From the NCBI GenBank assembly GCA_023382385.1, contig JAHDVH010000001.1, positions 365,511 through 429,510 of the forward strand: 64,000 nt of DNA, in the 5' to 3' direction. The notes beneath the pieces are model-generated. The model was given only the letters and a program-made list of their open reading frames with translations. It had not been told where the DNA came from and ran no database searches. Shown here piece by piece: positions 18,506 to 26,251 of this stretch. Numbering within the stretch: the stretch's first letter is position 1; each line of letters begins with the position of its first letter. Made by a program: the position numbers and the translations under genes. This stretch comes from a bacterium (GTDB taxonomy: Bacteria > Electryoneota > RPQS01).

Positions 18506-19455
18506 GGCACTTGAGTCATAGCCGCAAGGGCGCGATGCCTCTCAACAAGTTCTTCTCTGCTCCGGTCCTTCAGTCCTTCAGGACCAAAACCCTCAACATA
18601 GAAAGATCCAATTACTGATGCCCACTGCATGCCACGGCGAAAGTTCACGTCTGTAATTTTCTCACATGCTGCAAGGTAGCCGAGCAATCCCCCCGCATAC
18701 GAATCACCGGCACCCGTTGGATCGACTACCTCTTCAACGGGATAGGTCTGCGTCATGAACATTCCCCGACTTGACGCAAGAAAACTGCCGTGCTCACCCT
18801 TCTTCACGATAACCCACTTGGGCCCGAACTTCAGTAACTCTCGCGCGGCACCAATCAAGCTTGAAGCTTCTGTAAGCCATCGAGCTTCATACTCGTCGAC
18901 AAACAGCAAATCCACTTGCTTAAGCACTTTCATGAAATCTTTGCGTGCGATATCTATCCAAAGCTGGAAGGTGTCAATCGCTACGAGTTGAGGGCGCTTA
19001 ACCTGCTTTAAGACCTCAATCTGAAGGCGAGGCTCTATCGCCGCTAAAAACAGAATGTCCGGTTGACGATAGTTCTCGGGAAGTTTTGGCGAGAAATGCT
19101 CGAACACGCCAAGCTCAGTGCGAATCGTCTCGCGCGTGCGGAATCCTTCATGATATCGTCCTTCCCAAAGAAAGGTCTGACCCTGCTTGACTTCGACTCC
19201 ATGAAAATCCACACTTCTTCTGCGCAGGAACTCCGCCTGCTCGAACGGATAGTCCTCGCCAACGGCACCGACCAGTCCTACCGAAGCGAATCGAGATGCG
19301 GCATTTGCGAAATGAAAAGCAGAACCGCCGAGAACGACTTTGCCCTCGACAACAGGTGTATGCAGAATATCAATTGCCACACTGCCGACAACAACAACGT
19401 CCGGCGAGGACACGCTGTTCAATCTCTTTACTCTTGGCTTTCTCGCGGAATTCAA
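18502..19455 (-). CDS. PfkB/ribokinase-family carbohydrate kinase
   Basis: A 317-residue kinase from a TTG at 19455, two bases after the argS stop and 8 bases after a GGAG; the longer in-frame start at 19626 would lie deep inside argS. The N-terminal VVVVGSVAIDIL and GGSAFHFANAASRF motifs and the C-terminal anion-hole/catalytic-base signature DPTGAGDSYAGG define the PfkB family. Substrate cannot be read from sequence. Translational coupling to mtnA (ATGA overlap) suggests a nucleoside- or sugar-phosphate in purine or methylthioadenosine salvage, which is inference. Confidence 0.88.
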   Translation of the reverse strand: MNSARKPRVKRLNSVSSPDVVVVGSVAIDILHTPVVEGKVVLGGSAFHFANAASRFASVGLVGAVGEDYPFEQAEFLRRRSVDFHGVEVKQGQTFLWEGRYHEGFRTRETIRTELGVFEHFSPKLPENYRQPDILFLAAIEPRLQIEVLKQVKRPQLVAIDTFQLWIDIARKDFMKVLKQVDLLFVDEYEARWLTEASSLIGAARELLKFGPKWVIVKKGEHGSFLASSRGMFMTQTYPVEEVVDPTGAGDSYAGGLLGYLAACEKITDVNFRRGMQWASVIGSFYVEGFGPEGLKDRSREELVERHRALAAMTQVP

Positions 19456-19457
19456 GG

Positions 19458-21098
19458 CTACATCTCCGTAGGTGCGCTCACCCCACACAGCGCTAGCCCG
19501 CGCTGCAGGGCAATTTGTGTGGCCCGGCATAAACACAACCGTGCCGTTTGAAGTTCTGCAGGCGTCGTCAACACACGACAATGATGATAGAACCTGTGAA
19601 ACTGTGCGGCAACTTCGCGCAGCCACACGGTCATCCCATGCGGATCACGGCTCGCAGCACAGTCGGTCAAGACGTCGGCGAGCTCTCTTATTCGGCGTAA
19701 TAGGATGAGCTCTTCTTCATGCGTAAGCAAATTCAAATGCTCAGCACTCTCAGGCAACGGAATCTCCCCGCGCCTGAAAATGGAAGCAATTCGTGCATGT
19801 GCATACTGCGCGTAAAACACGGGATTGTCATCCGAATGTCGTTTTGCCAACTCAATGTCAAAATCGAGTGGTGTCGACGTTCGTCGCAGCAGAAAGAAAT
19901 AGCGGGCGGCGTCAATTCCTACTTCGTCAAGCAACTCGTCCATCTCGATAATCTGCCCGGCACGCTTTGACATCTTGACAGGTTCTCCATCGCGGAGCAG
20001 ATTGATGTGCTGAAGCAGCATGATCTCCAGTCTCTTCGAATCTTCCCCCAATGCGGACATGGCGGCCGACATCTTCGTCAAATAGGAGTGGTGATCAGGT
20101 CCCAGAATGTCTAAAATGAGGTTGTATCCGCGTCTAAACTTGTCCCAGTGATACGCGATGTCAGGCAAAAAGTAGGTTGGCTTGCCCTGTGACGTAACGA
20201 TAACCCAGTCCTGCGTATCCCCGAAGTCAGAAGTCCTGACGAACATCGCGCCGTCCTTTTCGTAAACCGCGCCACGTGAATCAAGTGCTTCATACGCTTG
20301 CCACTCTGCATTGCTTGCACGCAAGGTGCTTTCCTGAAACCAGCGATCGATGTGTACTCGAAAGGATTCGAGTGACTTCCGATGAAGGGCAAGGTGGTGG
20401 TCAATCGCGAGTCTTCCTAAAACAGCGGCTGCCTCTTCCTCACCTTCAGATCGGAGCGTGGCGCCGTACTTCTGCACTATGGCCCGTGCAAACTCGATGA
20501 GATATTCCCCGTGGTAACCGCCTTCGGGAATCTCAATTTCATTTCCCAAGAGCGTCTCATAACGAGCACGCACGGACTTCCCCAGAAGTTCGACTTGATT
20601 GCCCGCGTCGTTGACATAGAACTCTGCCTCACACTCAGCACCTAGTTCGCGATAGATTCGACACAAAGTGTCGCCCACAGCTGCGGCACGAGCACTCACG
20701 ACGTTTAGCGGTCCCGTGGGATTTGCTGAGACAAACTCTATCAGGATTCGCTCGCCTTTGCGCTCATCGCTCCGGCTGATATGCTCGCCTTTTGCCAAAG
20801 CGAGTTCGACTATTGACTGCAGGTACTCTGGCGCGAACCTGAAGTTAATGAAGCCCGGTCCTGCGACCCCCGTACAGGACACGAGTGTCTCGTCAAGCTC
20901 GAGACTTGCAGTAAGTTTGTCAGCAAGAGTCCGCGGTGCGACCTTCGCAGTCTTCGCATTTACCAAAGCCGCATTGGTCGCGAGATCTCCGTGCGAAGCG
21001 TCGCGCGGTTTCTCAAGCGTTACGGCGGCTCCTTCTACTCCAAGCGAGTTCAGCGCTTGCGTGAGCGCGGATTTGAGATAGTCGTGCACCCTTCTCAC
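19458..21098 (-). CDS. argS: Arginyl-tRNA synthetase with altered HIGH motif
   Basis: A 546-residue class I synthetase charging tRNA-Arg. It has the Arg_tRNA_synt_N domain (about 1-90), the catalytic Rossmann domain, a KMSKRAG loop (KMSK at 375-378) and a C-terminal DALR anticodon-binding domain ending near MTVWLREVAAQFHRFYHHCR. The HIGH position, normally read as ANPTGPLHVGHGR, is ANPTGPLNVVSAR here (residues 126-137), so both histidines are absent while flanking residues are intact. Length is normal and the frame is undamaged, so this looks like a natural variant rather than decay. It overlaps rsfS by 4 bases. Confidence 0.95.
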   Translation of the reverse strand: MRRVHDYLKSALTQALNSLGVEGAAVTLEKPRDASHGDLATNAALVNAKTAKVAPRTLADKLTASLELDETLVSCTGVAGPGFINFRFAPEYLQSIVELALAKGEHISRSDERKGERILIEFVSANPTGPLNVVSARAAAVGDTLCRIYRELGAECEAEFYVNDAGNQVELLGKSVRARYETLLGNEIEIPEGGYHGEYLIEFARAIVQKYGATLRSEGEEEAAAVLGRLAIDHHLALHRKSLESFRVHIDRWFQESTLRASNAEWQAYEALDSRGAVYEKDGAMFVRTSDFGDTQDWVIVTSQGKPTYFLPDIAYHWDKFRRGYNLILDILGPDHHSYLTKMSAAMSALGEDSKRLEIMLLQHINLLRDGEPVKMSKRAGQIIEMDELLDEVGIDAARYFFLLRRTSTPLDFDIELAKRHSDDNPVFYAQYAHARIASIFRRGEIPLPESAEHLNLLTHEEELILLRRIRELADVLTDCAASRDPHGMTVWLREVAAQFHRFYHHCRVLTTPAELQTARLCLCRATQIALQRGLALCGVSAPTEM

Positions 21099-21730
21099 GC
21101 TGAGGCGTCACGTTTGCGTCGAGTAACTTTCTTCGCAGCCTTCTTGACCGCCTTCTTGACTGCCTTCTTCGCAGCCTTCTTTGCTGTCTTCTTTTTCACT
21201 GCTTGCTTTTTGGCGGCGGACTTCTGCGTGATCACCAAAGCTTTCTTCTTGATTGCTGCGGTGCGCTTCGCGGACTCCTTCACTGCGCTTTTCGAAGTTG
21301 CTTGATCAACAACTTCGATTACTTTCGCATCACTCCACAGATCCTCGAGTCGATAGTAATCTCTGAAACTCGGGCGGAACACATGTACAACTACGTCGAT
21401 GTAGTCAATTAGAACCCAGTTCAATGCGTCCATGCCTTCGCGATGCGCGGCTTTCTCGCCAAGTGTTTCGCGCGTGCTCTTCTCGATATGTGTGGCAATG
21501 GCTTTGACCTGCTGATTCACTTCTCCCGTGCAAATAACAAAGTAATCCGTCACGGTATCCAACTGGGTCAAGTCAAGTATCGTAACGTCTTCTGCTTTCT
21601 TTTCCAAAGCAGCTTGGGCAATCTGTTTAGCCAATTGTAACGGACGAGCGTTTCTCAGTCGAAATCTCCGGTTTATACTCAAATGCCTATCGTTACACAA
21701 TTCTCTAAATCTATCGTCGTACCGCACCAT
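21095..21730 (-). CDS. rsfS: Ribosomal silencing factor RsfS with lysine-rich histone H1-like tail
   Basis: Residues 31-135 match RsfS/Iojap (LAKQIAQAALEKKAEDVTIL, TDYFVICTGEVNQQVKAIA, GMDALNWVLIDYIDVVVHVF), which binds L14 and blocks 30S-50S joining when nutrients are short. Residues about 143-211 form a tail of AAKK/AVKK repeats like bacterial H1 homologues (Hc1, AlgP). RsfS normally ends near residue 120, so this tail adds about 70 strongly basic residues and may bind rRNA or DNA. The start could be somewhat downstream of 21730. An argS overlap of 4 bases puts it in the translation/envelope operon. Confidence 0.92.
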   Translation of the reverse strand: MVRYDDRFRELCNDRHLSINRRFRLRNARPLQLAKQIAQAALEKKAEDVTILDLTQLDTVTDYFVICTGEVNQQVKAIATHIEKSTRETLGEKAAHREGMDALNWVLIDYIDVVVHVFRPSFRDYYRLEDLWSDAKVIEVVDQATSKSAVKESAKRTAAIKKKALVITQKSAAKKQAVKKKTAKKAAKKAVKKAVKKAAKKVTRRKRDASA

Positions 21731-22024
21731 ATTCCCATGCCTTATAACGAACGCCTTTGTACTCTTTTGACCCTGGATACGCCATACAGTTTAACCGACG
21801 CCAGCATGACACGCTCTTGGAAGTCCTAAACGAGGTCGAAAAGCAGAAACTGACGTTTAGGCGGGATGGCCCATGCCGGACATGTGCGGGATCAACTTGG
21901 GAGGAACCGCCGCCAAAAAAATGACCGAGAAATTGTCACTCTCGGTCGCAGCAATCAGCCAACCGATCCGGCAGGCAATACGATACTTCAGAAACAAGCG
22001 CTCGATCAACTCCCCCACGTGGAA
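21731..22024. other. 294-base gap between rsfS and the small exported protein gene
   Basis: No confident gene here. Two things are visible: a perfect 8-base inverted repeat (CCTAAACG at 21825-21832, CGTTTAGG at 21854-21861) around a 21-base loop, and an open frame of 53 codons on the minus strand directly after and in frame with the stop of the 22025-22543 gene. The rsfS promoter probably lies in this gap; a TATAAG about 15 bases before the rsfS ATG is a possible -10, but I see no matching -35. Confidence 0.4.
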
Positions 22025-22543
22025 CTACGGCCTGCCTGGAAACATCCAAGGATTATAACCGTATCCCCACGAACCGTACGGCGAATTGCCCCAGCGATCA
22101 ACCGGTGTCATTCCTTTCGCAACCGACAGCCTGAACAGCGAATTCGAACTCGGCTGCCAAGTCAAATCTGTCGCACCTACAAAGTCTTGGCCCGTATTTG
22201 CGGGATTCCACTCAGACGGACCACTCGGCTGGAATTGGTATCCAAGATGTGTAGTCAAGGTCAAAGGTCGTGCAATCTGATAGTCAATTCGATTCATGTA
22301 CAATCCCCGAGACACACTTGTCCCGCCTGAGCTCGCATAGCCAACGCTCATGGAATGCGACATCTTCATACGTGATGGGTCCAGCAGGCCCCGCAAAGAT
22401 CTGACTCCCAGCTGTTGCTGCTCATAATCCCGCAAATATTCCGATGTTGCACTGGTTGACTGCTGCGCACGGTACTGCGCTTCCGCAACTGATACACAAA
22501 AAAGTGCTACGGACAAAAAAGTCACAATGGCCAAGCGAGTCAT
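22025..22543 (-). CDS. Small exported protein, probable outer-membrane beta-strand protein
   Basis: A 172-residue protein with a clear signal peptide (residues 1-22, ending SVAEA) and a GGAGAG ribosome site 5 bases before the ATG. After a Gln-rich linker, it has alternating strand-like segments (SHSMSVGYASSG, IDYQIARPLTLTTHLGYQF, DLTWQPSSNSLFRLSVAKG) suggesting a few beta-hairpins of an outer-membrane protein, then a Gly/Tyr/Trp-rich C-terminus. I do not recognise the family. It is a single gene with its own promoter between the GlmU-like and rsfS operons. Confidence 0.78.
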   Translation of the reverse strand: MTRLAIVTFLSVALFCVSVAEAQYRAQQSTSATSEYLRDYEQQQLGVRSLRGLLDPSRMKMSHSMSVGYASSGGTSVSRGLYMNRIDYQIARPLTLTTHLGYQFQPSGPSEWNPANTGQDFVGATDLTWQPSSNSLFRLSVAKGMTPVDRWGNSPYGSWGYGYNPWMFPGRP

Positions 22544-22573
22544 GAATCTCTCCGTTGCTTCGGCATAGAACCT

Positions 22574-22602
22574 AAGTTAAGCACAAATACTTTGAAAATC
22601 AA
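22574..22602 (-). promoter_or_regulatory. Sigma-70-type promoter for the small exported protein
   Basis: Minus-strand TTGATT (22602-22597) and TAACTT (22579-22574) are separated by exactly 17 bases, about 31 bases upstream of the ATG at 22543. The -10 box matches TATAAT at four positions. Confidence 0.55.
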
Positions 22603-22606
22603 CACT

Positions 22607-23356
22607 TCAGACGCTAAGACGTGCAAGAAACTGCCGCTCGGCGCGGGCCAGTTCATCGGGGGTGTTAATACCCTGAAGTTCTTCATATGAGCCGCCGTTA
22701 ATCGCCTGAATCCGTCCCCCAGCCATCCCCAATATCCCAACGATATCGGTAAGGTAATACTCTCCCTTGGCATTGTTTGGCTTCACGTGTCTCAACGCAT
22801 CAAACAGGGCATTTCGAGCAACCACATAAATTCCACTATTGATTTCATTGATCTTACGTTGTTCTGGGGTAGCATCTCTTTCTTCCACAATCCTCAGGAA
22901 TTCCCCATCATAACCCCGCAGAATCCGACCATACCCAAACGGGTCAGGCGCGATAGTCGATAATACAGTCAAGCAACTCTTGCTGTCAACATGGGCACCG
23001 TATAGATTGGCAAGAGTATCCTCCCGCAACAAGGGGACATCCCCAGACAGTATGAGAACGTCATCACAGCTCTGCGGAATGGCCTCGTTCGCCTGCAAAA
23101 CGGCGTGGCCGGTCCCTTTTGGAGGATCCTGAATGACAGTCGTGACGGCTTTCCCCGATAGAACCGACTTCACCAATTCCCGCCCATGGCCGATCACCAC
23201 AACGGTCTCACGCGGGCCAAGTTTCTCAGCGGTATCCAGAACATGCAGTATCAACTCGCGGCCGGCAATCTTGTGCAAGACTTTGGGCAAGTTGCTGTTC
23301 ATTCGCGTGCCCATTCCGGCAGCGAGAACAACTACGGCGAGTCTGGAGTCCCTCAT
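22607..23356 (-). CDS. GlmU-type N-acetylglucosamine-1-phosphate uridylyltransferase, single domain
   Basis: About 249 residues of nucleotidyltransferase fold: VVVLAAGMGTRM (nucleotide loop), LPKVLHKIAGRELILHVLD, DPPKGTGHAVLQANEAI, LILSGDVPLL and INSGIYVVARNALF match the N-terminal half of GlmU, making UDP-GlcNAc from GlcNAc-1-P and UTP. The C-terminal beta-helix acetyltransferase half is absent: the protein stops around residue 249, whereas GlmU runs to about 455. I chose the ATG at 23356, past the panC stop; an alternative at 23398 overlaps panC by 29 bases. The acetylation of GlcN-1-P must then come from another enzyme. Confidence 0.88.
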   Translation of the reverse strand: MRDSRLAVVVLAAGMGTRMNSNLPKVLHKIAGRELILHVLDTAEKLGPRETVVVIGHGRELVKSVLSGKAVTTVIQDPPKGTGHAVLQANEAIPQSCDDVLILSGDVPLLREDTLANLYGAHVDSKSCLTVLSTIAPDPFGYGRILRGYDGEFLRIVEERDATPEQRKINEINSGIYVVARNALFDALRHVKPNNAKGEYYLTDIVGILGMAGGRIQAINGGSYEELQGINTPDELARAERQFLARLSV

Positions 23357-23369
23357 CTGGAAAACTGGC

Positions 23370-24230
23370 TCAGTCAATTGAAAGTTCCGAAACTGCATCG
23401 GACACAGGGAGATTATCTATCAGTCGCACGCTGCCCACCCGAACCGCGCCAATCAGCCGTGCGTTCTCCGGCACAGGATCAATCTCCATGAGAGTGTCAT
23501 CTGCAACAGCCGTCAAATAGTCAGTCGGAATGTCGCTTGGTATCAGACTCTTCATCGCGTCTTGAATGGCGCCAAGGCGCTTCTCGCCTGCCATGAACAA
23601 CGACCTCCCGGCATGCAATGCTTTGTACAAAAGGGTAGCACGTTCTCGCTCGGCTGACTTTAGAAAGCGATTCCTCGAAGACATTGCCAGTCCATCCGGC
23701 TCGCGGACCGTCTTTCCCGCCACAATTCTGACGTCAATATCCAAACTTCGGCACATCGCTCGGATAAGTGCCAATTGCTGGAAGTCCTTCTCCCCAAACA
23801 CAGCGAGGTCGGGCCTCACTCGGTGAAGAAGTTTGAGCACAACAGTCAGCACGCCGGCGAAATGACCTGGTCGAATCGCGCCTTCCCACACATCGCCCAT
23901 TGGCCCGGGAACGACCAGCACGGGCGAACGGTCTCCATACATATCGTTTGCGTCTGGTGCATACACATAATCTATACCTTCATGCTCGAGCAGATCAACA
24001 TCTTGCTCCAGCGTCCTTGGATATCTGGCCAGATCTTCATTCGGTCCAAATTGTGTCGGATTGACGAAGATCGAAACGACCCTCACGTCGCACGGTCCGC
24101 ACAGCCGGGCCAGACTCAGATGGCCTTCGTGCAGTGCCCCCATGGTAGGGATCAGCCCGATTGGCGCACCGCAACTCCACAGGATGTCAAGTTCTGCGGC
24201 GAGTTCTGAATACGACGTCAAGACCTTCAC
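23370..24230 (-). CDS. panC: Pantothenate synthetase (pantoate-beta-alanine ligase)
   Basis: A 286-residue ATP-dependent ligase joining pantoate and beta-alanine in the cytosol. Family motifs: PTMGALHEGHLSLARL with the HxGH nucleotide site, FVNPTQFGPNEDLARYPR, FGEKDFQQLALIRAM and MSSRNRFL. It overlaps panB by 4 bases, as is common for the pantothenate genes. Length is normal. Confidence 0.96.
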   Translation of the reverse strand: MKVLTSYSELAAELDILWSCGAPIGLIPTMGALHEGHLSLARLCGPCDVRVVSIFVNPTQFGPNEDLARYPRTLEQDVDLLEHEGIDYVYAPDANDMYGDRSPVLVVPGPMGDVWEGAIRPGHFAGVLTVVLKLLHRVRPDLAVFGEKDFQQLALIRAMCRSLDIDVRIVAGKTVREPDGLAMSSRNRFLKSAERERATLLYKALHAGRSLFMAGEKRLGAIQDAMKSLIPSDIPTDYLTAVADDTLMEIDPVPENARLIGAVRVGSVRLIDNLPVSDAVSELSID

Positions 24231-25099
24231 TGAGTCTTCCGCCCTCGCTTTGCACCTTTCGGAATTTCTCCTTGCTGCGGAGCTTCATACGATTCGTTCT
24301 CAGCAGGGAAACTGCCTTCCCGCACATCATTCACCCAAGCTGCGACCGCCTCGCGGACCAAATCAGCACCCTTCATGTAGTGACGTACAAATCTCGGCTT
24401 GAACTTGTCAAAAATCCCAAGCAGGTCATAGTTTACCAGAATTTGCCCGTCACAGCCGACACCCGATCCGATTCCGATAGTCGGAATCTTCACTTCTTTG
24501 CTGACACGGGACGCAAGGCTCGCAGGAATCTTCTCCAGCACGATCGAAAAGCAACCTGCCTGTTCAAGTTCGCACGCCTGCTGAATCAACTCCTCGCCTT
24601 CCTGCGCAGTCGTCGCCTGCACCCCATACCCTCCGAATACATTGATCATCTGCGGCGTCAATCCCAGGTGCCCCATGACCGGAATTCCTGCATCCACAAG
24701 TCGAGTAACAGTCGGCAAGAGGTAACCGGCGCCTTCCAGCTTTACAGCCTGTGCTCCACCCTCCTTGAGAAACCGTATCGCATTCCGAAGTGTATCCTCC
24801 ATCGACACCTGAAACGAGCCAAACGGCATATCGGCAACTACCATGACTCGAGATGTGCCTCGCGACACGCAACGGGTTAGAAACAGCATTGCTTCCATCG
24901 TCATAGGAATCGTGGTGGCGTGTCCCGCAATGACGTTTCCGGCGCTGTCACCAACGAGCAAGAAATCCACTCCTGCCTCTTCTTCGAGAGCGGCAAAAAC
25001 GGCGTCGTAGGCCGTGAGGCCAACGATCTTGCGCCCTTCTTCCTTGCAACGCACCAACTGCGGCGCGGTCACACGGGGGAATACATTGACTTTGCTCAT
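24227..25099 (-). CDS. panB: 3-methyl-2-oxobutanoate hydroxymethyltransferase
   Basis: A 290-residue enzyme that transfers a hydroxymethyl group from methylene-tetrahydrofolate to ketoisovalerate, first step of pantothenate synthesis. Motifs include TAYDAVFAALEEEAGVDFLLVGDS, ADMPFGSFQVS, VKLEGAG, MGHLGLTPQ and GIGSGVGCDGQILVNYDLLG. The C-terminus carries a short lysine/arginine-rich tail (PKGAKRGRKTQ) beyond the usual end. The gene overlaps panC and mnmA by 4 bases on either side. Confidence 0.96.
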   Translation of the reverse strand: MSKVNVFPRVTAPQLVRCKEEGRKIVGLTAYDAVFAALEEEAGVDFLLVGDSAGNVIAGHATTIPMTMEAMLFLTRCVSRGTSRVMVVADMPFGSFQVSMEDTLRNAIRFLKEGGAQAVKLEGAGYLLPTVTRLVDAGIPVMGHLGLTPQMINVFGGYGVQATTAQEGEELIQQACELEQAGCFSIVLEKIPASLASRVSKEVKIPTIGIGSGVGCDGQILVNYDLLGIFDKFKPRFVRHYMKGADLVREAVAAWVNDVREGSFPAENESYEAPQQGEIPKGAKRGRKTQ

Positions 25100-26247
25100 G
25101 CTGGACCTCCGTTAAAACTGGAGAGAATCGCACCGCCAAGCACATAGTCGTCTCGATAGAAAACAGCCGACTGCCCCGGCGTCACCGCACGCACCGCGTG
25201 CTTAAACTCAATGCGAATCTGACCGTCAGGTTGCGCCTCAATCACAGCCGGCACCGGTTCAGAACGATAGCGCACCTTGACGTCGCACTTAATCGGCTCA
25301 TTCGGCTCTGCGATGGACACCCAATTCGCATCCTGTGCAAAAGCGAACGTGGTCAGACAGTTTTCCTCGTAGTCAACGTAGACTCTGTCGGTTTCCGGTT
25401 CGATTCGAGTCACATAGAGTGGACGTTCTGCCGCCAAGCCAATTCCCTTGCGCTGGCCAACAGTGAAATTCGTGATTCCGTCATGACGGCCAACAACTTT
25501 GCCTTCTGGCCCGACAATTTCGCCTCCGCCTAAGACCCGCAGTTGAGACGAATAGTTGTCTTCCAGGAACCTGCGATAGTTATTGTCTGGCACAAAGCAG
25601 ATGTCCTGGCTATCGGGCTTCTCTGCGGTGACCAGACCAAGCCCCCGTGCAAGCTCGCGCACTCGTGATTTCGGCAAATCACCAAGCGGGAACAGAGTGT
25701 GACTCAAACTGTCCTGAGACAGGCCCCATAAGGCGTACGACTGATCCTTTTCCGGATATGCGGCGCGCTTTAACTTAGTCCTGGCTCCTCCCCGCTCTAT
25801 CCTTGCATAATGCCCTGTTGCCAAGTACTCACAACCAAGCTTCCGCGCCTTCTCGAGCAGAGTCTGCCATTTCACGAATGTGTTGCAGCGAACGCAGGGA
25901 TTCGGGGTCCTTCCCCTCAGATACTCTCCTGCGAAATTCTCCACAACAGCTCCGTGAAACTCCTTGGACAGGTTTAGCACATAGTGCTTGAAACCCATTC
26001 GATCGGCAACCGCCCGTGCATCCTGTGCCATTGTAATACTGCAGCACCCGCTGGCGCGATTCAAGGACATCTCCTCTCCCCTCTCATCTGTCCAAAGGTG
26101 CATCGTTAAGCCGATCACCTCATAGCCCTGCTCGACCAGCAGCGCTGCAGCCACCGAACTGTCGACTCCGCCGGACATGGCAATTGCCACGACTGTTTTT
26201 GTTGTCGTCTTGGAGGGCGTCAGAATGCTTGGCACGGATGTTGACAT
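25096..26247 (-). CDS. mnmA: tRNA-specific 2-thiouridylase
   Basis: A 383-residue ATP pyrophosphatase that thiolates U34 of Lys, Glu and Gln tRNAs. Visible: the PP-loop AMSGGVDSSVAA (near residue 24), the first catalytic cysteine in TPNPCVRCNTFVKW, the second in PDSQDICFVPDNNY, and the GxxxTVGQRKG segment. The sulfur donor is normally a cysteine desulfurase, and such a gene lies one gene upstream in the same operon. A hydrolase-like gene is interposed. It overlaps panB by 4 bases. Confidence 0.96.
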   Translation of the reverse strand: MSTSVPSILTPSKTTTKTVVAIAMSGGVDSSVAAALLVEQGYEVIGLTMHLWTDERGEEMSLNRASGCCSITMAQDARAVADRMGFKHYVLNLSKEFHGAVVENFAGEYLRGRTPNPCVRCNTFVKWQTLLEKARKLGCEYLATGHYARIERGGARTKLKRAAYPEKDQSYALWGLSQDSLSHTLFPLGDLPKSRVRELARGLGLVTAEKPDSQDICFVPDNNYRRFLEDNYSSQLRVLGGGEIVGPEGKVVGRHDGITNFTVGQRKGIGLAAERPLYVTRIEPETDRVYVDYEENCLTTFAFAQDANWVSIAEPNEPIKCDVKVRYRSEPVPAVIEAQPDGQIRIEFKHAVRAVTPGQSAVFYRDDYVLGGAILSSFNGGPA

Positions 26248-26251
26248 TTCT

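Noticed and set aside
19456..19626. Upstream start of the PfkB-like kinase
   Set aside because: It would add 57 residues of non-kinase sequence overlapping argS; the TTG at 19455 has a Shine-Dalgarno and the family N-terminus.
21751..21903. Small plus-strand frame with CxxC near 21.76-21.90 kb
   Set aside because: Only a TTG start without ribosome site; it crosses the inverted repeat and runs against the rsfS promoter region. Not enough to call a gene.
24161..24880. Plus-strand open frame of 239 codons inside panB
   Set aside because: Antisense shadow of a well conserved enzyme gene.
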